From the NCBI GenBank assembly GCA_020638555.1, contig JACKII010000001.1, positions 1,240,001 through 1,304,000 of the forward strand: 64,000 bases of DNA, read 5' to 3'. Under the pieces are notes generated by a model. The model ran no database searches. It had not been told where the DNA came from and was given only the letters and a program-made list of their open reading frames with translations. The DNA is from Alphaproteobacteria bacterium (lineage in GTDB: Bacteria; Pseudomonadota; Alphaproteobacteria; Bin95). A program made the position numbers and the translations under genes. Shown here in pieces: positions 18,549 through 27,280 of the stretch (position 1 is the first letter of the stretch; every line of letters starts with the position of its first letter).

Positions 18549-20126
18549 TCAGGAACTGCCGCCGAACAGCCGGCCGAGCCAGCCGCGGCCCTGATCGTTC
18601 CAGTAGGTCAGGGCCTGTTCCGCGTCGTTGGCGTTCTTGGCGGCCAGGTCGCGCTCGGTCTGGGTCTCGCCCAGCCGCTCCACCGTGCGCCAATAGGTCA
18701 GCGCCGTTTCCGCCAGTTGGCGCTCCAACTGGCGTTTGCTGTCGGCGTTGTCGGGCTCGTTCAGCGCCAGATCCAGCAGATCGGCGCGCGCCTGCCAGTA
18801 GTCACCGGCCTTGCTGGCGATTTCGGCATTGTTGGCCGCGCGCTCACGCTCCTGGTCGTTCGTGGCCCCGTCGGCTGCCTTCTGCCAGGCGGCGGCCGCC
18901 GTTTTCGCGGTCTGCACATGGCCGTTTGCGGCGTCCAACTGGCTCTGAACCTTCTGGTGCACCGCAGGCGACGCCAGGGTTTCGGCGGCTTGCGCCGGCT
19001 GTGCCGGTTGCGTCCCCGGCGTCGGCAAGGCCGCATCCGCGGCGGCACCTGCCGCGCCGGCGACACCTGCGGCACCCGCGGCACCGGCAACGCCAGCAGC
19101 ATTGGCGGCGTCCGCCGCGCCGGCAGCGGCGGCCTTCGCCGTGTCGTCCTGCTCGGCCTGGGCGTCACCGCCGCCCAGCGTGGCGAAGGTCGGGCCGGTC
19201 GATTCCAGCGGCGTGGTCAGGTCCTGCTTGCGTTCGGGCTCGGCATCCAGATCGACGACGCCGATCGTGTGCGAGGGGACCACCAGATAATCCCAGGTGC
19301 GGTCCAGGAAGCCGCGGTCGTCGTACTCCGCCTTGACCCTGACCCGCTTGCCGGTCAGCAGGAAATAGCTGTCGGAATACCATTGCGATCCGGGGAAATT
19401 GTATCCCAGCACGGCGGCGGTTTTCTCGGCCTCCTCGTGCAGGCCGAGCGACGTGTAGGCCTCGACCAACCGGTGCAGGGCTTCGGGCACATGGCTGGTG
19501 GTCTGGTAGTCGCGCAGCACGCTGCGGAAGCGGTTGATCGCCGCCAGCGGCTCGCCGCTGCGCAGATAGAACCGGCCGATGGACATATCCTTGCCGGCCA
19601 GGTGGTCGAACGCCAGGTCGCGCTTGAGCTGGGCGTCGCGGGCATAGACCGAGTCGGGGAAGCGGCGATAGACGTCGTTCAGCGCCTGCAGCGCCTTGGC
19701 GGTGATGGCCTGGTCCCGCTGCACGTCGACGATCTGTTCGTAATAGGCCAGGGCCTTCAGATAATAGGCGTAGGGCGCGTCTTCGTGGTTCGGGTGGAGT
19801 TGGATGAAGCGGTCGATATTGATGATCGCGTCGTCGTACTCGTCCGCCTCGAAATGGGCATAGGCGCCCATGATCTGGGCTCGCGGCGCCCAGATCGAGA
19901 ACGGGTGCTGCCGCTCCACTTCCTCGAATTGCTTGGCCGCGTCCTTGTAATTGCCCTGGGCCATGTCATCGAGGCCGGCATTGTAGAGCGAGGTGACCGG
20001 TTTTTCCTGATACACCGGTTTTTCGTCACTGCTGCAGCCAGCAAGGAGGGCGGCGCTCAGGCCAAACACGACGGCATAGCGCCGGCAGGATTGCAGAACG
20101 CCAAGTGGGGAGCGCCGGTCGGACAC
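18549..20126 (-). CDS. bamD: Outer membrane assembly lipoprotein BamD with large extra C-terminal domain
   Basis: A 525-residue protein. A signal peptide with lipobox LAGC (lipidated C31) is followed by TPR-type BamD repeats to about residue 285 (LYNAGLDDMAQGNYKDAAKQFEEVERQHPFS). BamD is an essential lipoprotein of the beta-barrel assembly complex and normally ends near 250-290 residues. Here the chain continues with a very Ala-rich linker (about 329-381) and a helical, probably coiled-coil segment (389-515). Nothing suggests a frameshift joining two genes; the frame is open throughout and 14 bases separate it from recN. Confidence 0.9.
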   Translation of the reverse strand: MSDRRSPLGVLQSCRRYAVVFGLSAALLAGCSSDEKPVYQEKPVTSLYNAGLDDMAQGNYKDAAKQFEEVERQHPFSIWAPRAQIMGAYAHFEADEYDDAIINIDRFIQLHPNHEDAPYAYYLKALAYYEQIVDVQRDQAITAKALQALNDVYRRFPDSVYARDAQLKRDLAFDHLAGKDMSIGRFYLRSGEPLAAINRFRSVLRDYQTTSHVPEALHRLVEAYTSLGLHEEAEKTAAVLGYNFPGSQWYSDSYFLLTGKRVRVKAEYDDRGFLDRTWDYLVVPSHTIGVVDLDAEPERKQDLTTPLESTGPTFATLGGGDAQAEQDDTAKAAAAGAADAANAAGVAGAAGAAGVAGAAGAAADAALPTPGTQPAQPAQAAETLASPAVHQKVQSQLDAANGHVQTAKTAAAAWQKAADGATNDQERERAANNAEIASKAGDYWQARADLLDLALNEPDNADSKRQLERQLAETALTYWRTVERLGETQTERDLAAKNANDAEQALTYWNDQGRGWLGRLFGGSS

Positions 20127-20238
20127 GGTTCCTGTTCAATCCCATTGCTACGGGGCCCGGAGGACAGGGCAGAAGCGAACCGCTTGTTTAGCGCGGATTC
20201 CGGCTGGCGGGCAACCGCCGACCGCCGTCCGGTGCGCG

Positions 20239-21240
20239 TCAGAGCGACCGGGCTGCGGGACGGTCCGGCGTGGCCGTCCATTCGAAGGCGGCCGGGTCGG
20301 CCATCAACGCCCGCAGCAGCTGGTTGTTCAGCTTGTGGCCGGGCTGATTGCCGACATAGCGACCGAGGAACGGGCCGCCGGCCAGATACAGGTCGCCGAC
20401 CGCATCCAGCGCCTTGTGACGCACGAATTCGTCCGCAAACCGCAGGCCGCCGGGGTTCAGAATCGCGTCGTCCTGGATCACCACCGCATTGTCGAGCGAG
20501 CCGCCGCGCGCCAGCCCCTGGCTCTGCAAATAGGCGACCTCGTGCGCGAAGCCGAAGGTGCGGGCCCGCGCCAGGTCCGTCTTGAACCGCATGCCGGAGA
20601 GCGGCAGGGCGATCCGCTGGTGGCCGATCGCGGGGCTTTCGAAGTCGATTGTCACGTCCATGCTGGTCCGCGACGCCGGCAGGAAGGCCGCGAATTTCGG
20701 GCCGTCCTCGACCCGGACCGGCTTGCGAATGCGCAACAAGGGGCGGGGCTTCGGCTGGAACGCGATGCCGGCGCACTCGATCAGGAACAGGAAGGGGCCG
20801 GAGCTGCCGTCCATGGCCGGCGGTTCGGCCGCGTCCAGTTCGACCACGACATTGTCGACCCCGGCGGCGGCCAGGGCCGCAACCAGATGCTCCACCGTCG
20901 CCACGCGGACGCCGTGGCGGTTGCTGACCGCGGTGCAAAGCGTCGTGTCGGACACGGCGTCCCAGCGCCCCTCGACCCAGGCGGTCTCGGGCGCCACGTC
21001 GGTGCGGAAAAAGCGGATGCCGCTGTCGACCGGGCCCGGCTTCAGGGTCAGGTTGACCACCTGCCCGCTATGCAGGCCCGTGCCCGAGCAGTGCACCGGG
21101 TGGCGGAGCGTGGTCTGATGGCCCGGCGCGAAGGCGTGCGTTGCGACGGCGAAATCCACGGACAGGCAGTCCGCCTCGGCGCAGGCATCGCTGCCGCCGA
21201 AAACCATGCTGTTCGTTGCCAAACCGTCCATCATCATCAC
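20239..21240 (-). CDS. lpxC: UDP-3-O-acyl-N-acetylglucosamine deacetylase
   Basis: A 333-residue zinc deacetylase catalysing the committed step of lipid A synthesis. Landmarks are TLRHPVHCSGTGLHSGQ, the zinc motif TVEHLVAALAAAGVDN, and the later HKALDAVGDLYLAGGPFLG with the other zinc ligands (HKxxD) plus the catalytic-histidine region YVGNQPGHKLNNQLL. Several ATG codons stand at the start (MMMMDG), so the exact start may be a few residues later. Its place after ftsZ matches most proteobacteria. Confidence 0.97.
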   Translation of the reverse strand: MMMMDGLATNSMVFGGSDACAEADCLSVDFAVATHAFAPGHQTTLRHPVHCSGTGLHSGQVVNLTLKPGPVDSGIRFFRTDVAPETAWVEGRWDAVSDTTLCTAVSNRHGVRVATVEHLVAALAAAGVDNVVVELDAAEPPAMDGSSGPFLFLIECAGIAFQPKPRPLLRIRKPVRVEDGPKFAAFLPASRTSMDVTIDFESPAIGHQRIALPLSGMRFKTDLARARTFGFAHEVAYLQSQGLARGGSLDNAVVIQDDAILNPGGLRFADEFVRHKALDAVGDLYLAGGPFLGRYVGNQPGHKLNNQLLRALMADPAAFEWTATPDRPAARSL

Positions 21241-21540
21241 TCGCTTTCATTGAAACGGCGCCGGCTTTCCCTCGACGGACGCGTTTCACTTCGCTCGGTA
21301 ACTTCCGTGTCGCCCCTCGCAACGGGCCGGGCTCCGATGCTCCGGTCGCCGGCAGGCGAACACAGTGCGGTGACGGGGTAGGAAGCCGACTGCAAACCCA
21401 GTCGCGTCGTCCCTTGGGGACTGTATCACCGCGTATTTCTTCTTCCTGTTGCTCTACGGGGTTTTCGGGAAGGGAACAAATCACGGTTTGTTACGCAATG
21501 TTGCGGAGAATCACAGGGATTCTGCGGAGTTAAACGCAAA
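21241..21540. other. Intergenic region upstream of lpxC
   Basis: This 300-base stretch lies between the ftsZ terminator and lpxC. It contains short inverted repeats AACAAA-TCACGG-TTTGTT (21475-21492) and AGAATC-ACAGG-GATTCT (21507-21523), which may bind a regulator or shape the lpxC leader. No gene with family features is seen on either strand, and I cannot assign a promoter with confidence. Confidence 0.4.
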
Positions 21541-21574
21541 CCGCCTCCGGCGACGGGCCCGTCGCCGGAGGCGG
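21541..21574 (-). terminator. Terminator hairpin after ftsZ
   Basis: A perfect 34-base palindrome with 17-base arms beginning CCGCCTCCGGCGACGGG, 16 bases past the ftsZ TAG. On the minus strand it is followed by TTTGCGTTTAAC, a weak U-rich tail. It should separate the dcw transcript from lpxC. Confidence 0.75.
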
Positions 21575-21590
21575 TCCGACAATCGTCCGG

Positions 21591-23210
21591 CTATCGGGCC
21601 TGACGGCGCAGAAATGCTGGAATTTCAAGCATATCCTCGGGCGGCTGTGAGGAATGCACCGGATTGGGCGAAGCCGGCGCCGGTGCCTGCTTCGGCAGGA
21701 CATGAACCGTGGCGTCGTCCGCGGCCGGGCGCGGTTGGGCCGGCGCCGGCGGGGCTTCGGCCTTGCGCCCGAACAATCCGCCGAGCCCCGGACGGTTGGC
21801 CGGGGCCGATTCGCCGCCGGAGCCTGCCGCAGCCGGGGCGTGGACAGCGGTCCGCATCGGGGCGTCCTGGCCTTGCGGCGGCCGCGCCGGCGAGGCGGCG
21901 ACGAAGGATTCGCCCGGTCTGGTTGCCGGCATCGGCCGTGGCTTGAGCTTGCCGCCGAACAGGGACCAGCGCCCCGGCCGGTCGTTCGGTTCCGCCGCGG
22001 CGGCGGCCGGCGGAGCCGCGGCCGGAGCCATGGGTTGTGCCGCGGGCTGAGCCGTTGGCTGTGCCATGGGCTGCGGCGGAGCGGCCGGGGGAATCTGGGC
22101 GCCGCGCGGCAGGACGATCACGTCGTCGGACGTGGCCGGCGCCTCGGGTGCGGCCGGCGCGGCGGGAGCGGGCGCTTCCGCCTGGGGCGCCGGCGCGGCT
22201 TCCGCCTGCGCAGTCGGCTTCGGCAGGTCGAGCGGCGCCGGAATGCCGTCGATCCCGGTCGCGACCACGCTCACCCGCACCGTGCCTTCGGCCTGTTCGT
22301 CGAAGGTGGCGCCGAAAATGATATTCGCCTCCGGGTCGACCTCGTCGCGGATGCGGTTCGCGGCCTCGTCGACCTCGAACAGCGTCATGTCGCTGCCGCC
22401 GGTGATGTTGATCAGCACGCCGCGCGCGCCCTTCATGGAGGCGTCGTCCAGCAGCGGGTTGGAGATCGCGGCCTCGGCCGCCTGCACCGCCCGGTGCTCG
22501 CCGGTGGCCTCGCCGGTGCCCATCATGGCCTTGCCCATTTCGCGCATGACCGCGCGAATGTCGGCGAAGTCCAGATTGATCAGGCCCGGCTTGACCATCA
22601 GGTCGGTGACGCCGCGCACACCGGAATGCAGCACGTCGTCCGCCAGTTGGAAGGCATCGGCAAAGGTGGTCTTGTCGTTGGCGATGCGGAACAGGTTCTG
22701 GTTCGGGATGACGATCAGCGTGTCCACATAGCTGGACAATTCGTCGATCCCGGCGTCGGCCGTGCGCATGCGGTGGCGGCCTTCGAAATGGAACGGCTTG
22801 GTCACCACGCCCACGGTCAGGATGCCGTGCTCGCGCGCGGCCCGGGCGATCACCGGGGCCGCACCGGTGCCGGTGCCGCCGCCCATGCCGGCGGTGATGA
22901 AGACCATGTGCGTGCCTTCCAGGTGCGCCATGATCTCGTCCAGCACCTCTTCCGCCGCGGCGCGGCCCACATCGGGGCGCGAGCCGGCACCGAGGCCGTG
23001 GGTGATGTTCAGGCCCAGCTGGATCTTGTGGTCGGCCTGGTTCGCGCGCAGCGCCTGGCTGTCGGTGTTGGCCGCCATGAACTCGACGCCGGTGAGGTGG
23101 CTGCGGATCATGTTGTTGACCGCATTGCCGCCTGCGCCACCGACTCCGATCACGGTGATATTCGGGCGCAGATCATCGATCTGGTCGGGCAAGGAGAGGT
23201 CGAGTGTCAT
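21591..23210 (-). CDS. ftsZ: Cell division GTPase FtsZ
   Basis: A 539-residue tubulin homologue that forms the Z ring. The GTPase core occupies about residues 1-315, with the tubulin signature in TAGMGGGTGTGAAPVIARAA and ITVIGVGGAGGNAVNNMI at the start. A long Pro/Ala-rich disordered linker (about 320-520) follows, then the conserved C-terminal peptide LEIPAFLRRQAR that binds FtsA. The ATG at 23210 was preferred to the in-frame TTG two codons upstream because GGGAG lies 7 bases before it. The linker is long, as in other alphaproteobacteria. Confidence 0.97.
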   Translation of the reverse strand: MTLDLSLPDQIDDLRPNITVIGVGGAGGNAVNNMIRSHLTGVEFMAANTDSQALRANQADHKIQLGLNITHGLGAGSRPDVGRAAAEEVLDEIMAHLEGTHMVFITAGMGGGTGTGAAPVIARAAREHGILTVGVVTKPFHFEGRHRMRTADAGIDELSSYVDTLIVIPNQNLFRIANDKTTFADAFQLADDVLHSGVRGVTDLMVKPGLINLDFADIRAVMREMGKAMMGTGEATGEHRAVQAAEAAISNPLLDDASMKGARGVLINITGGSDMTLFEVDEAANRIRDEVDPEANIIFGATFDEQAEGTVRVSVVATGIDGIPAPLDLPKPTAQAEAAPAPQAEAPAPAAPAAPEAPATSDDVIVLPRGAQIPPAAPPQPMAQPTAQPAAQPMAPAAAPPAAAAAEPNDRPGRWSLFGGKLKPRPMPATRPGESFVAASPARPPQGQDAPMRTAVHAPAAAGSGGESAPANRPGLGGLFGRKAEAPPAPAQPRPAADDATVHVLPKQAPAPASPNPVHSSQPPEDMLEIPAFLRRQAR

Positions 23211-23317
23211 GGGCAATCTCCCAGGTGGGCAAGGGGTGGACCGGCGACCGCGAAGGGGACGGGATTCGCGGCCGGGCGAAAGGGAAGCAGGAGAGAAAGG
23301 CGGCGATGTGGCATGGT

Positions 23318-24562
23318 CTAGCGCAGGCTCCGCATCCAGCCAGTGACGCGATCGAGCATGCCGGTTTTCTCCCCGTGGCTGGCGCCGGCGGCCAGAAGGC
23401 TCGCGCGGCGGCGTTGCGCAAACAGGATCAATCCCACGGCGCCGGCAAAGGCGGGATTGTCAGCCATATCCGCCAGGCCGGCGACCCCTGAAGGGCGACC
23501 GATTCGAACGCGCTTGTCCAGCATCTGGCCCGCAAGCTCCCGCAGGCCGTGCAATTGGCTGCCGCCGCCCGTCAGCACCAGGGCGCCGCCGGAGAATCGG
23601 GCCGCGCCGCTTTTGGCGATCCGGTCGTGCGCCAGCTCCAGAATTTCCTCGATCCGGGCCTGGATGATGCGCACCAGCAGGGCGCGCGGCGCCTGCATGG
23701 TTCCAACCTCGCCCTCGTCACCCAGCGGCTGGATGTCGAGGAAATCCCGCGCGTCGCTGGCGGCCGAAAGGCAGGAGCCCTGCAGGGTTTTGAGCCGCTC
23801 CGCCTGGGCCAGTGGCGTGCTAAGGCCCTGGGCGATATCCTGGGTGACGTGGCCGCCGCCGACCGGCAGGCTGTCGCAGAAAATCAGTTCGTTGTCGTAA
23901 AACACCGCGATGTCGGTGCTGCCAGCGCCCATGTCGATGACGGTGATGCCCAGCTCGCGCTCGTCCGCATGCAGGACCGCGAGGCCGGCGGCGAAGCCTG
24001 AGGCGACGATGCTCTGCGCTTCCAGATGGGTGCGGGCCACCGCGGTGCGCAGGGTGCGGATGGCGGATTCGTGGCAGGTGACCGCCACCGTGTCCAGCGC
24101 CAGCCTCTGGCCGAACAGCCCGCGCGGATCGGGAATGCCGCGATTGCCGTCCACCGTATAGCCGAGCGGCAGGAAGTGCAGTTCGGCCCGCCCCGCGCCC
24201 GGCAGGGCTTCGCGGCTTTTGCCGATGACCCGGTTCAGTTCCGCCGTACCGATGGCCTGGGTGCCGAGCAGCACGACGGCCTGGCGTTGCTCCGAGGCGA
24301 TGCCGCCGCACGAAAGGTTGACGATCACCCGGTCGATGGATTCGCGCGCCATCGCCTCGGCCGCCTCGACCACGCTGCCGGCGCAGAGCCCCGCCGCTTC
24401 CAGGTCGATGATCGCGCCATTGCGCACGCCCTTGCTGGCGCGGGTCGCCGTACCCAGCACCCGGAGCCGCCCCTGCGCGTCGGCGCGGGCAATGATGCAA
24501 CTGGTCTTGGCGGTGCCGATATCCAGGGCGGCCATGAGGCCGAGCGGCGGGGTGACGGACAT
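23318..24562 (-). CDS. ftsA: Cell division protein FtsA
   Basis: A 414-residue actin-like ATPase that tethers FtsZ to the membrane. Actin-fold motifs are LMAALDIGTAKTSCIIA near the start and ITVIDMGAGSTDIAVF (phosphate 2), with ALVLTGGGSQLHGLRELA later. The C-terminal MLDRVTGWMRSLR is the amphipathic membrane helix. ATG 24562 has AAGGGAG 12 bases upstream; an in-frame GTG three codons earlier is possible. Stands between ftsQ and ftsZ. Confidence 0.96.
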   Translation of the reverse strand: MSVTPPLGLMAALDIGTAKTSCIIARADAQGRLRVLGTATRASKGVRNGAIIDLEAAGLCAGSVVEAAEAMARESIDRVIVNLSCGGIASEQRQAVVLLGTQAIGTAELNRVIGKSREALPGAGRAELHFLPLGYTVDGNRGIPDPRGLFGQRLALDTVAVTCHESAIRTLRTAVARTHLEAQSIVASGFAAGLAVLHADERELGITVIDMGAGSTDIAVFYDNELIFCDSLPVGGGHVTQDIAQGLSTPLAQAERLKTLQGSCLSAASDARDFLDIQPLGDEGEVGTMQAPRALLVRIIQARIEEILELAHDRIAKSGAARFSGGALVLTGGGSQLHGLRELAGQMLDKRVRIGRPSGVAGLADMADNPAFAGAVGLILFAQRRRASLLAAGASHGEKTGMLDRVTGWMRSLR

Positions 24563-24579
24563 GACGGGCACGGTCTCCC

Positions 24580-25425
24580 TTAAGACCCGGCGTTTTCGAT
24601 GGCCATGCGCAGGCGCATGCCCGGCGGCAGGCGGAACGCCCATTGCCGGGGATTGCGGGTGTCGACGGCCAGGATGTTGCGGCGCAGCAGCCCGTGCTCG
24701 GCATCGAGCGCGGCGAGCCGGGTCCAGGCGGCATCGGGCTGCCGCTCCGGCAGGCGGACCCAGACCCGGTCGTCGATGCGCACGTCCCAGCGCCGCTGGC
24801 CCAGATAGGTGGCGGCGGTCACCCGCGCGGCCAGCGCCGGTTCCGTGTTCAGCGTCCGCAACAAGGCGGGGGCGGCGGCGGCGGCGCCCGGCCCGGTCAC
24901 GGTCGGCAGTTCGGCGAACGGGGAGAGGGCGGCGCCGGGAATCTCCCGGCCCGTGGTGTCGATCAGGCTGAGCCTGCCGCTGCGCTGGAGCAGCACGGCC
25001 GGCTCCCGCTCCACCACGCGCACGATCAGATGGTCCGGCAGCGCGCGTTCGACCGAGGCGACACGGACCCAGGGCAGGGCCTCCACCCGCTGGCGCAACG
25101 CGCCCAGATCCAGGTCCAGCAACGGCGTGCCCGGCTCGACCTTCAGGGCCGCGCGCAGCGCCGCGGCTTCGGTTTCGTGCCGGCCGTAGGCGGTGACGCC
25201 GGCAACCCGGAAGCCGGCATCGGCCACCTGGCGGTCCGCCCAGGCATCGAGCCGCGCCCACTGACCGTCCAGCCAGCCGGAGCGGGACAGGTGCGAGACC
25301 GTGGCCAGATACCCGGCCACCAGCCCGACCGCAAGCAGGGCGAACACGGCGCGGCGGGCCCAGCGGGGCAGGGCCGCCCGCTGGCGCGACGGGCGCAGGC
25401 GAAGCAGGGTCAGCAGGCGGCGCAT
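24580..25425 (-). CDS. ftsQ: Cell division protein FtsQ
   Basis: A 281-residue divisome protein with one N-terminal transmembrane helix (about residues 25-45, VFALLAVGLVAGYLATV), a POTRA domain (FRVAGVTAYGRHETEAAALRAAL...GTPLLDLDLGALRQRVEALPWV) and the following beta domain. It links FtsL/FtsB to the divisome in the periplasm. The start overlaps the end of ddl by 16 bases. Confidence 0.94.
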   Translation of the reverse strand: MRRLLTLLRLRPSRQRAALPRWARRAVFALLAVGLVAGYLATVSHLSRSGWLDGQWARLDAWADRQVADAGFRVAGVTAYGRHETEAAALRAALKVEPGTPLLDLDLGALRQRVEALPWVRVASVERALPDHLIVRVVEREPAVLLQRSGRLSLIDTTGREIPGAALSPFAELPTVTGPGAAAAAPALLRTLNTEPALAARVTAATYLGQRRWDVRIDDRVWVRLPERQPDAAWTRLAALDAEHGLLRRNILAVDTRNPRQWAFRLPPGMRLRMAIENAGS

Positions 25426-26357
25426 CGGGCTCCCTCCATCAGGCGGGCGACCAGGGTCGGGAAGTCGACGCCGGCATGGGCCGCGATTTCCGGCACCAGC
25501 GAGGTGGGCGTCATGCCCGGCTGGGTGTTGGTTTCGAGGATATAGATCCGTCCGTCCGGTGCGCCCGGCATGGCCGTGTCGTCATAGCGGAAGTCGGACC
25601 GCGAAACGCCCCGGCAGCCCAGCGCCCGATGCGCGGCCAGCGAGGCGGCCCGCACCTCCGTCGCCACCGCCGCCGGCACCGGCGCCGGCACCAGATGCAC
25701 GCTGCCGCCGTCGGCGTATTTGCTGTCATAGGTGTAGAAGGCGTCGCGCGGGCGGATTTCCAGCGGCGGCAGGGCGGCGGCCATGCCGTCCGCGTCTTCC
25801 AGCACCGCGCAGGTCAGTTCCCGGCCGGGAATATAGGCTTCCACCAGCACGTCGCCGCCGAACGGCCAGTCGGCCGGCAGGGCGCGGTTGTCGCCGGCGC
25901 GGACAATGTGCACGCCGACGCTGGAGCCCTCCGCCACCGGCTTGATGACGAACGGTGCGGGCAGGGCCGTCAGGGCCTGGTCCAGGGGGGCGACCCGGCC
26001 CGCCGGCACGCGCAGGCCGATCCGCTCGAACAGGTCCCGGCTCGCCGCCTTGTCGATGGCGGTGGCCGACGCCCGCACGCCGGAATGGCTGTAGGGCACG
26101 CCCAGCAGGTCGAGCAGGCCCTGGACCGTGCCATCCTCGCCATGGCGGCCGTGCAGGGCGTTGAACACGGCTTCGGGTGCCTCCGGCCCGCTCAGCGCCG
26201 CCACCAGGGCGGCGACATCGCCGGTGAAGTCGATCTCGGTCACACGATAGCGCTGGCCGAGCGCGTCGGCGCAGCCGCGGCCGCTGGACAGCGAGACTTC
26301 GCGTTCGGCCGAGGTGCCGCCCATCAGCACGGCGATATGCCGGAACCGCTGGCTCAT
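25410..26357 (-). CDS. ddl: D-alanine--D-alanine ligase
   Basis: A 315-residue ATP-grasp enzyme making the D-Ala-D-Ala dipeptide for peptidoglycan. Motifs are VLMGGTSAEREVSLSSG, FNALHGRHGEDGTVQGLLDLLGVPYSHSGV, FVIKPVAEGSSVGVH and the metal site ILETNTQPGMTPTSLVPEIA. The ATG overlaps the murB stop (ATGA). Its end carries an unusual cysteine pair (CAAC). Confidence 0.96.
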   Translation of the reverse strand: MSQRFRHIAVLMGGTSAEREVSLSSGRGCADALGQRYRVTEIDFTGDVAALVAALSGPEAPEAVFNALHGRHGEDGTVQGLLDLLGVPYSHSGVRASATAIDKAASRDLFERIGLRVPAGRVAPLDQALTALPAPFVIKPVAEGSSVGVHIVRAGDNRALPADWPFGGDVLVEAYIPGRELTCAVLEDADGMAAALPPLEIRPRDAFYTYDSKYADGGSVHLVPAPVPAAVATEVRAASLAAHRALGCRGVSRSDFRYDDTAMPGAPDGRIYILETNTQPGMTPTSLVPEIAAHAGVDFPTLVARLMEGARCAAC

Positions 26358-27280
26358 GCGCACGCCTCCCGCACCGCCATCGTGGCCGGCTCGCCGATGC
26401 GCTTGATCTCCCAGGTGAGGTCGATGCCCGTGGCCGCCCGCACCCGTTCGCGCACCGTCTCGCCCAGGCGTTCCAGGTCGGCCGCCGATGCGGAGCCGGT
26501 GTTGATCATGAAATTGCAGTGTTTTTCGCTCATTTGCGCCCCGCCGATCCGCAGGCCGCGCCCGCCGGCGGCGTCGATCAACTCCCACGCCTTGTGCGCG
26601 GGCGGGTTGCGGAAGGTGCTGCCGCCGGTGGCCGAGCCGATGGGCTGGCTGTCGGCACGCGCGGCGGCGATCCGCTCCATGTCCGCGTCGATGTCGGCGG
26701 CGCCGGGTTCGCCGCGGAAACGGGCGCGCACGAAGATCCAGTCGGCCGGCAGGTCGCAATGGCGGTAGGCATAGCCCAGGTCGGCCGGGACGAGGCGATG
26801 CAGGCGGCCCGCCGGGTCCAGCGCCTCGGCCCAGTCCAGCACGTCCTTGGTCTCGCCGCCATAGGCGCCCGCATTCATCCGCAGCGCGCCGCCGACCGTT
26901 CCCGGAATGCCGGAGAGAAAGGCCAGCCGTCCCAGGCCGGCCATTTGCGCCTGCCGGGCCAGGTTGGCGCAGAGTGCGCCCGCACCGGCAACCAAGCCGT
27001 CCGCGCCGTCCCGCGCAATGCCCGCGAACCCGCGGCCGAGCCGCACCACCACGCCGCGAATGCCGCCGTCGCGCACCAGCGTGTTGGAGGCGACGCCCAG
27101 CACCGTCACCGGCACATCGGCCGGCTTGTGCCGCAGGAAATCCCGCAGGTCGTCCAGATCGTCCGGCCGGAACAGCACCTCGGCCGGGCCGCCGACCTTG
27201 AACCAGGTCGACGGCGCCAGCGGTGCGTCCGCGCGCAGACGGCCGCGCACCGGCGGCAGGCGGTCGAGCAGGGCGCTCAT
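26354..27280 (-). CDS. murB: UDP-N-acetylenolpyruvoylglucosamine reductase
   Basis: A 308-residue type I MurB flavoenzyme. FAD-binding segments STWFKVGGPAEVLFRP and GVASNTLVRDGGIRGVV are present, followed by GIPGTVGGALRMNAGAYGGE and the catalytic serine region GSATGGSTFRNPP. It reduces UDP-GlcNAc-enolpyruvate to UDP-MurNAc with NADPH. Overlaps murC upstream and ddl downstream by 4 bases each. Confidence 0.96.
   Translation of the reverse strand: MSALLDRLPPVRGRLRADAPLAPSTWFKVGGPAEVLFRPDDLDDLRDFLRHKPADVPVTVLGVASNTLVRDGGIRGVVVRLGRGFAGIARDGADGLVAGAGALCANLARQAQMAGLGRLAFLSGIPGTVGGALRMNAGAYGGETKDVLDWAEALDPAGRLHRLVPADLGYAYRHCDLPADWIFVRARFRGEPGAADIDADMERIAAARADSQPIGSATGGSTFRNPPAHKAWELIDAAGGRGLRIGGAQMSEKHCNFMINTGSASAADLERLGETVRERVRAATGIDLTWEIKRIGEPATMAVREACA

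Noticed and set aside
18717..20585. A 622-codon open frame on the plus strand antisense to bamD and lpxC
   Set aside because: No domain or start signal; it spans the antisense of two clear genes and arises from high GC and codon bias.
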